NCBI GenBank assembly: GCA_902519405.1
Contig: CABYJX010000006.1
Coordinates: forward strand, 1 to 56,341
Direction: 5' to 3'
Source of the DNA: an uncultured Gammaproteobacteria bacterium
GTDB lineage: Bacteria > Pseudomonadota > Gammaproteobacteria > Pseudomonadales > Halieaceae
DNA length: 56,341 nucleotides
Shown here: positions 44,714 through 55,476 of the stretch, in pieces
Position numbering within the stretch: the first letter of the stretch is position 1
Layout of the letters: the number at the start of each line of letters is the position of its first letter
Position numbers and translations under genes: made by a program
The notes under the pieces: generated by a model
What the model saw: only the letters and a program-made list of their open reading frames with translations
Databases searched by the model: none
What the model was told of the DNA's origin: nothing

Positions 44714-45928
44714 TTAGGAGCTAATTAAGTGATCGAGCATCAATACATTAATGGATTGACTATTTGTGATCTCGGTTTTTGGTGGGACTTCAGCCAGCGC
44801 ATCAGACTTACACACAGAAGTGAAAACACCAGAACCTTGATGAGGGTAAAGTTCTGCTGCTAGTCCAGTAATACTTTGTGAAATTCGCACTCTCAGGTAC
44901 TGTTGTCTATCTGAAGATCCTTCGAGAGTGAATTTTGCGCTAGCAGGTGTATACATTAGTTCCTTATAACTATCTCCTTGCAAAGCATAAAGAAACGGTT
45001 TCGCCACTAATAAAAAAACTACAAACGCGGAAACAGGGTTTCCTGGTAAACTAAGGATGGGAGTAGGACCTATCATCCCTAAAGCCATTGGTTTACCTGG
45101 CTTAATATTTAGCTTCCAGAAAATTAATTCCCCTAGATTTCTAATTTGGGATCTAACGTGATCCTCTTCACCTACAGAAACTCCTCCGGTAGTTATTACG
45201 CAATCGGCCACATCAGATGCCTGGGAAAATACTTTAGCTATTTTAATTGGATCATCGGGAACTATGCCAAAATCAACAATATCCATTCCCCAATGTTTTA
45301 AAAGGGATAACAAAGTAACTTGGTTAGAACTATACAGCTGACCAAACTTTAATGGTCGTAATCCAGGCTCGACTAATTCATCACCGGTACTGAGGACTGC
45401 AACTTTAAGAGCTCGTTTCACCGAAACTGAAGAAGTTCCAATTGACGCCAGTAAGCCTAGATCTTGAGCACGAAGCCGATGTCCCGCTGAGAATATTTCT
45501 TCTCCTGCTCTAATATCTTCACCAGCCTGCCTAACATTCTGACCAATACTCAAAGTTTTTGGTAGAGTAACCGATCCTTCAGCTTCGATTGCATCCTCTT
45601 GCACTATGACTGCATCTGCACCCTGAGGCAAGGGAGCCCCAGTGAAAATTCTTGCAGCCGTGTGCTTCTTAAGTGACGAGGGTAACGTACCTGCAGGAAT
45701 TCTATCGCTTATTTCCAAAGTTTTACCTGCAGAAACTCGTGCTTCAACGGCATACCCATCCATCCCACTATTGGTTACTAATGGGACGTCTATCGGAGAA
45801 ATGATTTTCTTTGCTAAAACACAATTATTTGCCTCTAGAAGATCTTTAGTTTTAACCTCCTTAATAGGAATAGCTCTTTCAAGCAATAGGTGTCGCGCAT
45901 CATTTATTGATAGGCGAGGCAGTCTCAT
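44714..45928 (-). CDS. moeA: molybdopterin molybdenumtransferase
   Basis: 404 residues. VTNSGMDGYAVEA, IFTGAPLPQGADAVIVQED, QNVRQAGEDIRAGE, VLSTGDELVEPG, TTGGVSVGEEDHV and LSLPGNPVSAFVVF are the hallmarks of MoeA. It inserts molybdate into adenylated molybdopterin. AAGGA precedes ATG 45928. It follows moaB with only a 2-base gap, so the two are one unit. No other moa genes are in the window. Confidence 0.97.
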   Translation of the reverse strand: MRLPRLSINDARHLLLERAIPIKEVKTKDLLEANNCVLAKKIISPIDVPLVTNSGMDGYAVEARVSAGKTLEISDRIPAGTLPSSLKKHTAARIFTGAPLPQGADAVIVQEDAIEAEGSVTLPKTLSIGQNVRQAGEDIRAGEEIFSAGHRLRAQDLGLLASIGTSSVSVKRALKVAVLSTGDELVEPGLRPLKFGQLYSSNQVTLLSLLKHWGMDIVDFGIVPDDPIKIAKVFSQASDVADCVITTGGVSVGEEDHVRSQIRNLGELIFWKLNIKPGKPMALGMIGPTPILSLPGNPVSAFVVFLLVAKPFLYALQGDSYKELMYTPASAKFTLEGSSDRQQYLRVRISQSITGLAAELYPHQGSGVFTSVCKSDALAEVPPKTEITNSQSINVLMLDHLISS

Positions 45929-45930
45929 AA

Positions 45931-46449
45931 TTAATCCTTAGATCGAAATGCCCCAACGAAATTGCAAGGCTGATGACTTGAGTCTAATTGCTCTCTTATA
46001 AGATGATTCCAAGCCAATTTACATGCACCCGTAGACCCAGGTAAACAGAAAATGGTTGTTTTATTCGCGACCCCAGCTAAAGCCCGAGATTGAACCGTGG
46101 ATGATCCTATTTCATCGTAAGATAAGTATCGAAAAACCTCTCCAAAACCATCTATACATTTATCAAAAAGGGGTGTCACGGCCTCTGGCGTAGAATCTCT
46201 TCCGGAAAAGCCTGTTCCTCCCGTAACTAGTATCCCATTAATATTCTCATTTGCAATCCAAGTAGATAATACTGCTCGAATTTGATAGATATCATCTAAT
46301 ACAATAGTCCTTTCGCTCAAATTATGACCTGCGCCTTGAATAACTCCACACAAGTAATCTCCTGAAGTATCATTTTCAGAAGTTCTAGTATCAGAGACGG
46401 TAAGCACGTTTATAGCTAGGGACTCAGAAAAATTATTGTCTTTCAGCAT
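45931..46449 (-). CDS. moaB: molybdenum cofactor biosynthesis protein B
   Basis: 172 residues. NVLTVSDTRTSENDTSGDYL, VLDDIYQIRAVLSTWI, GILVTGGTGFSGRDSTPEAV and FCLPGSTGACKLAWN match MoaB/Mog adenylyltransferases. It adenylates molybdopterin before MoeA acts. It sits 15 bases after the RmlD-like gene and directly before moeA. Confidence 0.96.
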   Translation of the reverse strand: MLKDNNFSESLAINVLTVSDTRTSENDTSGDYLCGVIQGAGHNLSERTIVLDDIYQIRAVLSTWIANENINGILVTGGTGFSGRDSTPEAVTPLFDKCIDGFGEVFRYLSYDEIGSSTVQSRALAGVANKTTIFCLPGSTGACKLAWNHLIREQLDSSHQPCNFVGAFRSKD

Positions 46450-46464
46450 AAAATAGCCTCCGAT

Positions 46465-47319
46465 TTATCGCTCTGAATAAAAATTTTTTACCGCCTCTGA
46501 CAAAGATTGCTTCCATGGCATTTGTCTAATCGCAAAACAATTCTGAATTTTGCTACAATCCAATACAAAATTTAATATTTCGTCATGCTTAGTCGGATGA
46601 AGAATTACATCTGCCTTGATAGACTTCACTTTAAGCAAAGAAGATAAAACTTCTTCAGAAAAATCGTAGCCGGAAACAGCTTCAGATCCACAGTAGTGAT
46701 ACGTGCCTACGCTATTTGCACCAGCACTTATTTGATCGATAATTCCTGAAACTACTCGAGCACCATCAGAAGCATGCAGTGGGCATTCTATTTTTTTAAC
46801 TGAGTAATTTACTTCCCTTCGCTCTTCAAGTTCTTTAATAACCTCAGTTAAAATATTTGATCCATATGCTGCGAATATAGGACCTAATCTAAGAATTAGA
46901 TGCCTTTCGCAGACCTGCCGGATCTTATCCTCATTACTCAATAGAAAGATCCCACGTCTGTCAACAGCATCTGGTAAGTCGCTTTCTTGATAAGGCTTGT
47001 TTTTCTTACCTGAAAACACCGTTGGACTTGAAATATGGAGCACATAAATTTTCTCTCTTGCACAAGCTTTAGCGATCCACTCGGTATTCTCTAAGTCTAT
47101 AATATCGGGATATGTACTCTCCTCAGAACGCCTTGAAAACCTTAAATCAATAAGAATATCTGGCGATATCCTCTTTAATCTTTTTCGGAGCTGACGCTCA
47201 CTCCTCCACCGGTCTGCTTTTGTGGCGATCGTTTCAATCTGATGTCGCCCCCATCTAAGTAAGTGAACCCTTAAACCCGCTCCTAGACAAGTATCCTCTC
47301 CAATAATAACTACTCGCAA
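46465..47319 (-). CDS. RmlD-like extended SDR, sugar-nucleotide-binding type, lacking the catalytic tyrosine
   Basis: 284 residues with the RmlD/epimerase layout: VVIIGEDTCLGAGLRVHLL at the N-terminus, LHISSPTVFSGKKNKPYQESD (normally STDYVFDG), then LILRLGPIFAAYGSNIL and HASDGARVVSGIIDQI. The expected YGxxK motif reads LSNEDK, so Tyr is replaced by Ser, and the Gly-rich loop is irregular. It may be inactive or regulatory. The start is TTG 47319 with AGAGG 8 bases ahead. It lies between ssb and moaB on the same strand; the reason for this placement is unclear. Confidence 0.85.
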   Translation of the reverse strand: MRVVIIGEDTCLGAGLRVHLLRWGRHQIETIATKADRWRSERQLRKRLKRISPDILIDLRFSRRSEESTYPDIIDLENTEWIAKACAREKIYVLHISSPTVFSGKKNKPYQESDLPDAVDRRGIFLLSNEDKIRQVCERHLILRLGPIFAAYGSNILTEVIKELEERREVNYSVKKIECPLHASDGARVVSGIIDQISAGANSVGTYHYCGSEAVSGYDFSEEVLSSLLKVKSIKADVILHPTKHDEILNFVLDCSKIQNCFAIRQMPWKQSLSEAVKNFYSER

Positions 47320-47359
47320 AGAACTAAACCTCTAATTTTTCATTTAATCTTTCTAAGCT

Positions 47360-47821
47360 TTAAAAGGGTATGTCCTCATCTGATATACTATCGGCTATTT
47401 TTGTATCTGCTACTGGCGAAGAAAAGTTTTGCGCTTCTTCCAATCGAGCCGGAGCATAGCCACTACCCTCCTGACCAGCTCCTCGACTGTCCAACATCTG
47501 CATTTCCCCTGCCACGATCTCCGTGGTATAGCGGTCTTGCCCTGCTTTGTCTTGCCATTTCCGAGTTCTCAAGGAGCCTTCCAGATAAACTTTAGATCCT
47601 TTTTTCAAATACTCTGCAGCAATCTCTGCTAAACGATTAAAGAAAACGATACGATGCCATTCAGTGCGCTCTTGAAGTTGGCCTGTTTGCTTATCTTTCC
47701 AAGAATCAGACGTCGCTACGCTGATATTCGTAACCGCCCCTCCGCTTGGTAAATATCTTGTCTCGGGATCGTTACCTAAATTCCCAACCAAAATAACTTT
47801 ATTAATGCCTCTTGAAGCCAT
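47360..47821 (-). CDS. ssb: single-stranded DNA-binding protein
   Basis: 153 residues. The OB-fold reads [60 protein letters not shown], followed by a short Gly/Ser linker and the acidic C-terminal tip SDEDIPF that recruits partner proteins. GAGGATAAAGC precedes ATG 47821. It is downstream of the MFS gene and near uvrA, as in many gammaproteobacteria. No LexA box was found. Confidence 0.98.
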   Translation of the reverse strand: MASRGINKVILVGNLGNDPETRYLPSGGAVTNISVATSDSWKDKQTGQLQERTEWHRIVFFNRLAEIAAEYLKKGSKVYLEGSLRTRKWQDKAGQDRYTTEIVAGEMQMLDSRGAGQEGSGYAPARLEEAQNFSSPVADTKIADSISDEDIPF

Positions 47822-47986
47822 GCTTTATCCTCTAAATATTTATACGTTACGGCAATCAATTTCAAAACGACTATAGCAATCCCTAATTATAATTGCATCA
47901 GCTAAGTCGCAAAACGAGCTCTGATTTACCTTATCTTCTTGAGAAACAGGGAGGGGAATTCAAAAAAGCTTTCAAACTCACAAATA

Positions 47987-49156
47987 TTATACTCTTCGGA
48001 TCCAAGCAGGCCTCGATTCTAAAAAAAGCCAGCATATTATTGGGATCAGGCAAAATCTCCATATGCTACTGTCAAACTGAAAAATCCATCCTCCAAATAC
48101 TCCACCTAAAGCCGTGCCCAAAAACTGACTAGTTGAAAATAAGCCTAATGCGAGGCCCCGATTTATTTGGGATACTTGAGAGCCAACCATAGCCGGTAAA
48201 ATCGCCTCGAAGTAATTAAAAGCGACAAAAAATATGAACAAGAAAAAAGTGTAGATCACAAGAGTTTTCGTGGATAAAAATCCAAGTACTGACAAACTTA
48301 AGATAAAAATAAAAAGTATGAAGATAGTCTCCGAGCGGCTGCTTTTTTCAAAAAAATTGAGTATCAACAAGACTGATAATAAAGATCCCAAGACAACAGG
48401 AAGATATAATTTCCAGTGAATGTCTCTAGATATATTAAATATCACCTCTAAGGAGGAGGGTATAAATGAGAAAATGCTTGCCAGAATAAAATGGAGCGAA
48501 AAAATTCCAAAAAACAGTTTTTGAAGCTTCAAATCCCGGCATACTCTATTTATCTCCTCCAACTTATAAAGTGCCGACGCAGGACGTCTTTGAAAAATAG
48601 CTGTCTGGCTTGGAACTCCAAAACTCACAAGACCAATGCCTAAAATAGAAAGTAATGCGGTAAGATAGAAGACGCCTGAAATCCCAAAAAATGCAGCTAC
48701 TACCGGTCCTAAAACCATTGCGACGGAGAAGGAAATACCAATACTAGCACCAACGATAGCCATCGATTTCGTACGCTGACTTTCTCGAGTATTATCAAGA
48801 ATCAGAGCCATAACCGACCCTGCTATCGCGCCGGCGCCCTGAAGGATACGACCAATTATCATTATATGAATATTGCTGGCCATACCCGCCACTACACTAC
48901 CTAAGCAAAATATAGTTAAACCGATTATTATAATTCGCTTGCGGCCAAAAAAGTCAGATAACCAACTCATTGGAATCTGAAAAATTGCCTGCGTAACTCC
49001 ATACCCACCAAGTGCCAATCCCATAAGAATAGGTGTAGCACCCTTGATCTCCACGGCATAGGGTCCCAAGATCGGAAATATCATGAAAAGTCCTAACATC
49101 CGAACCAGGTAGAGGCAGGAGACTATAAAAACTAAGCGTCTTTCAGAAGAGTTCAT
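47987..49156 (-). CDS. MFS transporter (drug-efflux-like, YajR-type neighbour of uvrA)
   Basis: 389 residues with about 12 membrane segments. LRMLGLFMIFPILGPYAVE variant (VRMLGLFMIFPILGPYAVE) in helix 1, GYGVTQAIFQIPMSWLSDFFGRKRII in the helix 2-3 loop, and GRILQGAGAIAGSVMALILDNT in helix 4 are typical of MFS exporters. The same gene lies between uvrA and ssb in many gammaproteobacteria; its substrate is unknown. Divergent from uvrA; 165 bases separate its stop from ssb. Confidence 0.93.
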   Translation of the reverse strand: MNSSERRLVFIVSCLYLVRMLGLFMIFPILGPYAVEIKGATPILMGLALGGYGVTQAIFQIPMSWLSDFFGRKRIIIIGLTIFCLGSVVAGMASNIHIMIIGRILQGAGAIAGSVMALILDNTRESQRTKSMAIVGASIGISFSVAMVLGPVVAAFFGISGVFYLTALLSILGIGLVSFGVPSQTAIFQRRPASALYKLEEINRVCRDLKLQKLFFGIFSLHFILASIFSFIPSSLEVIFNISRDIHWKLYLPVVLGSLLSVLLILNFFEKSSRSETIFILFIFILSLSVLGFLSTKTLVIYTFFLFIFFVAFNYFEAILPAMVGSQVSQINRGLALGLFSTSQFLGTALGGVFGGWIFQFDSSIWRFCLIPIICWLFLESRPAWIRRV

Positions 49157-49316
49157 AGGAAAAAGATAAGTTAAGTAATCACGATTTTTGGCTTTATATT
49201 AAAATCGTTAGTTTTTCTAGACATAATTACAGTACACGAAGATCATTGTGCATGAATCTTTGCCTAAAGTCAGCATGGAGGCTTATACTGGTACGTTAGA
49301 AAAAAAACGGATTATC

Positions 49317-52163
49317 ATGAATTCAATCGTAATCAGGGGCGCTAGAACCCACAACTTGAAGAATATTGATCTCGATATTCCAAGGGATAAGCTGGTTGTA
49401 ATTACTGGCATATCTGGATCAGGAAAATCTTCTTTAGCCTTCGATACTCTATATGCTGAAGGACAAAGACGCTATGTGGAATCTTTATCCACCTACGCAC
49501 GCCAGTTCCTATCAATAATGGAGAAGCCTGATATAGATCGAATTGAAGGCCTCTCTCCAGCAATCTCAATAGAGCAAAAATCCACTTCCCATAATCCACG
49601 ATCAACAGTAGGCACGATAACGGAAATTTATGATTATTTGCGACTTCTCTATTCAAGAATTGGAGATCCTGTTTGTCCAGAACATGGTGGAAAACTTGAA
49701 GCTAAAACGATCAGCCAAATGGTGGACTCAGTTTTGTCTCTTCAGGAGGGCTCTCGTCTGATGCTACTTTCTCCTTTAATAAGAGATAAAAAAGGAGAGC
49801 ACTTGCCCGTCTTTGAGAGTTTGCGCGCTGCTGGGTTTATAAGAGTGCGTGTGGACGGCAGTATATTTGAGCTGGATCAAATCCCTAAACTAAATAAAAA
49901 TAAGAAGCATCGTATCGAGGCGGTAGTTGATCGATTCAAAGTAAGAAAGGAACTGAAACAACGCCTAGCGGAATCATTTGAAACCGCTTTAGAATTATCT
50001 GACGGCCGTGCAACGGTCGTCTCAATGGATGACGACAACATAACGCTAAGTTTCTCAGCGCATTTTTCTTGCCTGGAATGTGGTTATAGTATTGAAGAAC
50101 TGGAGCCGCGGCTATTTTCGTTCAATAGCCCAAACGGAGCATGTCAATTTTGCGATGGACTTGGAATAAAACAATATTTTGATCCTAACCTCGTCATAAC
50201 AGATTCGGCCAGCAGCTTGAGTTCTGGAGCGATCCGAGGCTGGGATAGACGAAATCTGTATTACTTTCAGATGATTAAGTCCCTAGCTTCACACTATGAT
50301 TTTGATATAGAACAGCCCTATAAAATGCTTGATGACAAATATAAAGATATTATCCTTTTTGGAAGTGGAACGGAGGAAATAGAGTTTAATTACATAAACG
50401 ACAAAGGAACAGTCTTCAAGCGAAATCATCCTTTCGAGGGCGTTATTCCAAGTATGGAGCGACGTTATCGTGAAACAGAATCGAATTCTGTTCGTGACGA
50501 ACTCGCTAAATTTCTATCCACCAGCAAATGTTCTAGTTGTGACGGCACGCGACTCGGGGTAGCGGCAAGATATGTTTTTATTAATGAAAAATCACTTCCA
50601 GATGTGACAAAAATGTCAATTGGTTCGTCACACAGCTATTTTAAATCTCTAAACCTAATTGGACGCAAAGGAGAAATTGCGGAAAGTATTTTAAAAGAAG
50701 TTGTCGCTAGATATAAATTTCTAGTAGACGTCGGATTAGATTATCTTACTCTAGATCGAAGTGCTGACACACTCTCCGGTGGCGAAGCTCAGCGAATTAG
50801 GTTGGCATCCCAAATTGGTGCTGGATTAGTCGGGGTAATGTATATACTTGACGAACCATCTATCGGGCTCCATCAAAGAGATAACGCTCGACTTCTTGGT
50901 AGTTTGACACATCTCCGTGATCTTGGGAATTCAGTCATTGTAGTAGAGCATGATGAGGAAGCGATCCGTCTTGCGGATTATATAATTGATATCGGACCTG
51001 GGGCAGGAGTGCATGGTGGGAATATTATAGCTGAAGGCTCCCTTGAAGATATTATTGGAAATAATAATTCTATTACCGGTGCCTATCTGTCTGAAAAACG
51101 AAAGATAGAGACACCAAAGAAAAGAAAACTCGCCTCCCCAGATTACGAAATAACTATCCAAGGGGCTCGAGGTAATAATTTAAAAAAAATTAACTTCACT
51201 TTGCCTTTGGGTCTATTAACTTGTGTCACAGGAGTCTCTGGATCTGGGAAATCGACTTTAATCAATAATACTTTGTTTCCACTTGCCGCTAACCAATTCA
51301 ATCGAAATTCTGCTTTAAAAGTAGCTGCGTATGATTCGGTAGTGGGGTTAAGCAAGATAGATAAATGCATTGATATTAATCAAAGTCCAATCGGTAGAAC
51401 ACCACGTTCAAATCCAGCTACATATACTGGAATATTTTCACCAATAAGAGAACTTTTCGCTAATACTCAAGAATCACGTTCCCGAGGATATAAACCCGGT
51501 AGATTTAGTTTTAATGTTCGCGGCGGAAGATGCGAGGCATGTCAAGGTGACGGAGTAACAAAGGTCGAGATGCATTTTCTTCCAGACATATATGTTCCAT
51601 GCGATATTTGTAAAGGTAAGAGATATAATCGAGAAACATTAGATATAATGTTCAAAGGTAAAAATATTTTTGAAGTGCTAGATATGACAGTAGAGGATGC
51701 GCTAGACTTTTTTTCTGCCGTACCGTCCATAGCAAAAAAACTACAAACTCTGATTGATGTTGGGCTCAGCTACATCAAGCTTGGCCAAGCTTCTACCACG
51801 CTGTCTGGCGGTGAAGCTCAGCGGATAAAACTCTCTAGAGAATTGTCTAAACGAGATACGGGTAAGACACTGTACATACTTGATGAGCCAACAACTGGAC
51901 TCCATTTTGAAGATATCAAGCAGTTATTGATTGTTCTTCACAAACTTCGTGATCAGGGGAATACCGTCGTCATCATTGAACATAATCTAGACGTTGTAAA
52001 AACTGCTGATTGGCTTGTAGACCTTGGACCTGAGGGTGGCGCTAAAGGAGGAGAAATAATTGCGTCAGGCTCTCCGGAAGAGCTAGCGAAATGTGCACAT
52101 TCATTTACGGGAAGCTTTCTTTCAGAAATACTAAAAGAAAGTGGGCGGGAAAAAGCGGCATGA
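49317..52163 (+). CDS. uvrA: excinuclease ABC subunit A
   Basis: 948 residues from ATG 49317. Two ABC modules: Walker [13 protein letters not shown] near residue 32 and [13 protein letters not shown]; two LSGGEAQRI signatures; zinc modules with CLECG and CQFCDG in the first half and CEACQGDG and [10 protein letters not shown] in the second. It finds DNA damage for nucleotide excision repair. An earlier in-frame GTG 49248 would add 23 residues without family support. A lipoprotein gene starts within its stop codon (ATGA overlap). No SOS box with CTG-N10-CAG was found in the divergent gap. Confidence 0.98.
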   Translation: MNSIVIRGARTHNLKNIDLDIPRDKLVVITGISGSGKSSLAFDTLYAEGQRRYVESLSTYARQFLSIMEKPDIDRIEGLSPAISIEQKSTSHNPRSTVGTITEIYDYLRLLYSRIGDPVCPEHGGKLEAKTISQMVDSVLSLQEGSRLMLLSPLIRDKKGEHLPVFESLRAAGFIRVRVDGSIFELDQIPKLNKNKKHRIEAVVDRFKVRKELKQRLAESFETALELSDGRATVVSMDDDNITLSFSAHFSCLECGYSIEELEPRLFSFNSPNGACQFCDGLGIKQYFDPNLVITDSASSLSSGAIRGWDRRNLYYFQMIKSLASHYDFDIEQPYKMLDDKYKDIILFGSGTEEIEFNYINDKGTVFKRNHPFEGVIPSMERRYRETESNSVRDELAKFLSTSKCSSCDGTRLGVAARYVFINEKSLPDVTKMSIGSSHSYFKSLNLIGRKGEIAESILKEVVARYKFLVDVGLDYLTLDRSADTLSGGEAQRIRLASQIGAGLVGVMYILDEPSIGLHQRDNARLLGSLTHLRDLGNSVIVVEHDEEAIRLADYIIDIGPGAGVHGGNIIAEGSLEDIIGNNNSITGAYLSEKRKIETPKKRKLASPDYEITIQGARGNNLKKINFTLPLGLLTCVTGVSGSGKSTLINNTLFPLAANQFNRNSALKVAAYDSVVGLSKIDKCIDINQSPIGRTPRSNPATYTGIFSPIRELFANTQESRSRGYKPGRFSFNVRGGRCEACQGDGVTKVEMHFLPDIYVPCDICKGKRYNRETLDIMFKGKNIFEVLDMTVEDALDFFSAVPSIAKKLQTLIDVGLSYIKLGQASTTLSGGEAQRIKLSRELSKRDTGKTLYILDEPTTGLHFEDIKQLLIVLHKLRDQGNTVVIIEHNLDVVKTADWLVDLGPEGGAKGGEIIASGSPEELAKCAHSFTGSFLSEILKESGREKAA

Positions 52164-52651
52164 TTTTATATAAAACTGGTAGAGGATTCCTCCAGTTTAT
52201 AATGCTGCTAAGTACTCTCGCTTTAGGATGTTCCACAATTAAAACGAACGAATATACTGATAAAAATCGACTTCGTCAGACTACACTTTACTGCGACAGC
52301 TTCATGATTTATACGATGTGTGCGGAAGATCTAAATGGTAATGGTGAGGTGGATTTATTTTTTTTTGAGGATGATGACCAAATCTTTTTCTACCGCAAAG
52401 GATATCTGAACAACGCTATCACTAGCCATCTTTTTCATTCATGCATGCAGGAAATGGATAACGATCTTGTAAAGATAGGATCCAAACTTTTCCAAATAAA
52501 AAAAAGCGGTGACATAGTACAAAGAATTTCTATACAAACTAAATTAATGGCATTTTATGTTAGCTACTTGCCAGCTATTAGCTCCTGTCAAAGAACTAGC
52601 ACGGGAGATAATCACGAAGAGAATGATTTTGATTACGATGATTACTTTTGA
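52160..52651 (+). CDS. uvrA-coupled lipoprotein with calcium-loop-like motif
   Basis: 163 residues from ATG 52160, whose ATGA overlaps the uvrA stop. Residues about 1-24 are a lipoprotein signal ([13 protein letters not shown]), with the Cys as lipid anchor. The mature part has [12 protein letters not shown], similar to a calcium-binding EF-hand/dockerin loop, then FFYRKGYL, and an acidic, Asp/Tyr-rich C-terminus (NDFDYDDYF). I do not recognise a family. Its translational coupling to a DNA repair gene is odd for an envelope protein. Confidence 0.75.
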   Translation: MILYKTGRGFLQFIMLLSTLALGCSTIKTNEYTDKNRLRQTTLYCDSFMIYTMCAEDLNGNGEVDLFFFEDDDQIFFYRKGYLNNAITSHLFHSCMQEMDNDLVKIGSKLFQIKKSGDIVQRISIQTKLMAFYVSYLPAISSCQRTSTGDNHEENDFDYDDYF

Positions 52652-52711
52652 GAGATTTAATGAGATGAGCATAATTAACTACTATAAATAGGATTTATTG
52701 GTGGCATCAGT

Positions 52712-53908
52712 ATGAGTCGAAGAACTTTGATCAGTCTTGCAAGGGATAATATTAAACATGCCAAAGCAGGATCAGTGTCGCTTGCAAAAAAGACAATGAA
52801 AGTACCTGCAGTGGAATATACTGACGAGAGAAAATGGCTTTTAGAGAAAGAGAAAATATTCCGTCGATTACCATTACTAGTTGCAATGTCATGCGAATTA
52901 CCTGAAGCACAAAGCTATTTATGCACGGAAGTTGCTAGTGTGCCAATCATTATTACGCGAGATGAAAACTTTGAGCTTCATGCAATGCTAAATAGTTGCG
53001 GGCATCGTGGAGCTCAACTTTTAGAACTAGGATGTGGAAAAATCAAAAAATTGACTTGCCCTTATCACGCTTGGAGATATGCACTTGATGGTTCTCTGGC
53101 CAATGTCTTCGCTAATGATATATTTGGAGAAATTGATAAATCGAAGCATGGCCTGATACGTCTTCCAGTTTACGAGAATGCTGGTCTTATATGGGTGAAT
53201 ACTGATCCCAATTCTCAATTAAATATCTCGGACTATCTATGTGGGTATGACACTCTCCTGCAGCACTTTAATTTGCGCGAATTTAGAATTTTTGATCGCA
53301 GATCGCTCGAGGGGCCAAATTGGAAAATTGCTTATGACGGCTATCTCGATTTATATCATTTGCCAATATTACATAAAAAGACTTTTGGCTCTGATATACC
53401 TTATAAATCTTTAGCCTATTCTTGGGGTCCACATACGCGAGTGACATCACCTGATCCAGATTACGCAAAAGAGTCTTTTAATACATCCCCTGAAAGTTTT
53501 GATATCGAAAGCTTGACAACTGGAGTTTGGACGATTTTTCCGCATGTTTCCATCGCCTCCTTTGATGCAGGATGTAGAGGGATACTTATATCTCAGCTTT
53601 TTCCGGGATCTACTGTCTCGGAATCTATAACGATACAAACCTATATGATTCCTAGAAAACTAGAGCTAGATGAAAGAGAGGAAGCACAAGCCATGTTTGA
53701 TTTACTAGAAACTGTTGTTGCCGAGGAAGATTACAGAACTGGTATGAAACAACAGGCGGCGCTAAAAACAGGTCTACGTAATGAGATTATATTTGGCAAA
53801 AATGAGGAAGGTTGTCAAACCTTTCATAAATGGTTAAACAAAGTACTCGAAACATCTAACGAGGAGCTTCCAGCATTATTTCAGTCTGCTATTAGATGTG
53901 CTTTGTGA
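52712..53908 (+). CDS. Rieske-type aromatic ring-hydroxylating oxygenase alpha subunit
   Basis: 398 residues. The Rieske cluster ligands are present: SCGHRGAQ near residue 95 and LTCPYHAW near 114. The mononuclear iron site is DLYHLPILH near 210-218. The C-terminal helix region FDLLETVVAEEDYRTGMKQQ is also typical. It is a full-length large subunit; the reductase and ferredoxin partners are not beside it. Substrate unknown. It lies between the uvrA-coupled lipoprotein and the convergent rplQ, a place that is normally close to ribosomal genes. Confidence 0.92.
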   Translation: MSRRTLISLARDNIKHAKAGSVSLAKKTMKVPAVEYTDERKWLLEKEKIFRRLPLLVAMSCELPEAQSYLCTEVASVPIIITRDENFELHAMLNSCGHRGAQLLELGCGKIKKLTCPYHAWRYALDGSLANVFANDIFGEIDKSKHGLIRLPVYENAGLIWVNTDPNSQLNISDYLCGYDTLLQHFNLREFRIFDRRSLEGPNWKIAYDGYLDLYHLPILHKKTFGSDIPYKSLAYSWGPHTRVTSPDPDYAKESFNTSPESFDIESLTTGVWTIFPHVSIASFDAGCRGILISQLFPGSTVSESITIQTYMIPRKLELDEREEAQAMFDLLETVVAEEDYRTGMKQQAALKTGLRNEIIFGKNEEGCQTFHKWLNKVLETSNEELPALFQSAIRCAL

Positions 53909-53911
53909 AAA

Positions 53912-53934
53912 GAAAAAATAATTTTTATTTTTTC
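53912..53934. terminator. AT-only inverted repeat between convergent Rieske and rplQ genes
   Basis: GAAAAAAT (53912-53919) and ATTTTTTC (53927-53934) are perfect inverted repeats with a 7-base loop, giving T-runs on both strands. Low GC makes a weak stem, so bidirectional termination is only possible. Confidence 0.4.
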
Positions 53935-53984
53935 AGTAACACAGAATTTGATTACAAAAATTAGTTCTAGATAACGATACCAGA

Positions 53985-54374
53985 CTAGTCGGTATCATCT
54001 GAATTCGAATCCCGCTGCGGGCGATCGAGCAGCTCGACAATAGCCATTGGAGCATTATCTCCGGCTCTAAATCCACATTTTAGAATTCTCAAATAGCCTC
54101 CAGGACGAGCTTCGTATCTTGGACCAAGCTCTCCAAACAATTTTCCTACGGCAGATTTACTTCGTATTCGATCGAAGGCAAGCCTCCTGTTAGCCATACT
54201 ATCTTTTTTTGCTAGGGTGATCAAAGGCTCTGCAAACCCTCTTAGCTCCTTGGCTTTTGGAAGGGTTGTCTTTATATGTTCATGTTCTACCAGGGAAATC
54301 GTCATATTCCTGAACATGGCTTTCCTATGGGAGCTATTACGATTGAGTTTTCTTCCACTATTTCTATGCCGCAT
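53985..54374 (-). CDS. rplQ: 50S ribosomal protein L17
   Basis: 129 residues. [44 protein letters not shown] and [14 protein letters not shown] are diagnostic. It lies 61 bases after rpoA, the conserved end of the alpha operon. The C-terminal tail is short and acidic. Confidence 0.98.
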   Translation of the reverse strand: MRHRNSGRKLNRNSSHRKAMFRNMTISLVEHEHIKTTLPKAKELRGFAEPLITLAKKDSMANRRLAFDRIRSKSAVGKLFGELGPRYEARPGGYLRILKCGFRAGDNAPMAIVELLDRPQRDSNSDDTD

Positions 54375-54435
54375 GACAGTGACCCTTTCCCATCTCGTTA
54401 CACGCTAAAAATATATTAAAAATCTCTCTCGAAGG

Positions 54436-55440
54436 CTATGTACTTAGCACTCGATCATCATTACGAAGGCTTGCTGGAGGCCAGTTATCAAGCCTCATAC
54501 CTAATGATAATCCACGAGATGCAAGTACATCTTTGATTTCGGTGAGTGATTTCTTTCCTAAGTTTGGCGTTTTAAGTAGCTCCACCTCCGTTCTTTGAAC
54601 AAGGTCACCAATATAATAAATATTTTCCGCCTTTAGACAATTTGCAGACCTTACAGTGAGCTCAAGATCATCAACAGGACGTAGTAGTATAGGATCTACT
54701 TCATCTTCTTCCTCAGGCGCCTCAGTTTCGGCTTCGCTTTCCAAATCAACAAATACAGCAAGTTGTTGTTGTAGAATCGTGGCTGCTCGACGAATCGCGT
54801 CCTCAGGGTCTATCGTACCATTTGTCTCTAGATCTAAAATAAGCTTGTCTAGATCAGTTCTTTGTTCTACCCGCGCCGATTCAACAACATACGAGATTTT
54901 ATTTACCGGAGAGAATGTCGCATCTAAAAGTAATTTACCTATGGCCCTAGTATCATCCTCCGCAGAGTTTCTAGAGTCAGCTGGTGAATAACCTCGTCCT
55001 TTCTCAATAGTCAATCGCATATCTAGAACTGAATCATCGTTTAGATGACATATAACATGCTCTGGATTACACACTTCCACTTCGTTATCTAATTGGATAT
55101 CTGCCACGGTCACCACACCAGGTCCTTTACTACTCAAAGTTAATTCTGCTTTATCCTTACTTCCCATAGTAAGAGCCACACCCTTAAGATTGAGTAGGAT
55201 TTCTATCACATCTTCTAGAACACCTTCTATTACATCATATTCATGGAGCACACCGTCTATCTCCACCTCGGTAATAGCGCACCCAGGCATAGAGGAAAGT
55301 AAAATTCTCCTCAACGCATTTCCCAAAGTGTGACCAAAGCCTCTCTCTAGAGGCTCAAGAGTCACAAGAGCGCTGGTAGGGCTTTTTTGATCAACATCAA
55401 TTTTATTTGGAGTAAGTAAATCTTTAACTGCATTTTGCAT
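54436..55440 (-). CDS. rpoA: RNA polymerase alpha subunit
   Basis: 334 residues. N-terminal assembly domain with [25 protein letters not shown] and VTPADSR variant ([11 protein letters not shown]); an acidic linker ([13 protein letters not shown]); C-terminal domain with [23 protein letters not shown] and [15 protein letters not shown] that contacts UP elements and activators. 36 bases separate it from rpsD. Confidence 0.99.
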   Translation of the reverse strand: MQNAVKDLLTPNKIDVDQKSPTSALVTLEPLERGFGHTLGNALRRILLSSMPGCAITEVEIDGVLHEYDVIEGVLEDVIEILLNLKGVALTMGSKDKAELTLSSKGPGVVTVADIQLDNEVEVCNPEHVICHLNDDSVLDMRLTIEKGRGYSPADSRNSAEDDTRAIGKLLLDATFSPVNKISYVVESARVEQRTDLDKLILDLETNGTIDPEDAIRRAATILQQQLAVFVDLESEAETEAPEEEDEVDPILLRPVDDLELTVRSANCLKAENIYYIGDLVQRTEVELLKTPNLGKKSLTEIKDVLASRGLSLGMRLDNWPPASLRNDDRVLST

Positions 55441-55476
55441 TTGAGTACCTGTGACTTTTATGACGTGAATAAAGGC

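Noticed and set aside
47893-48132. 79-codon plus-strand ORF overlapping the MFS 3' end
   Set aside because: No homology-like pattern, no ribosome site, antisense to a membrane protein gene.
49157-49316. Possible LexA (SOS) box for uvrA or the divergent MFS gene
   Set aside because: No CTG-N10-CAG palindrome was found; TTACAGTACACG near 49225 has only one half-site.
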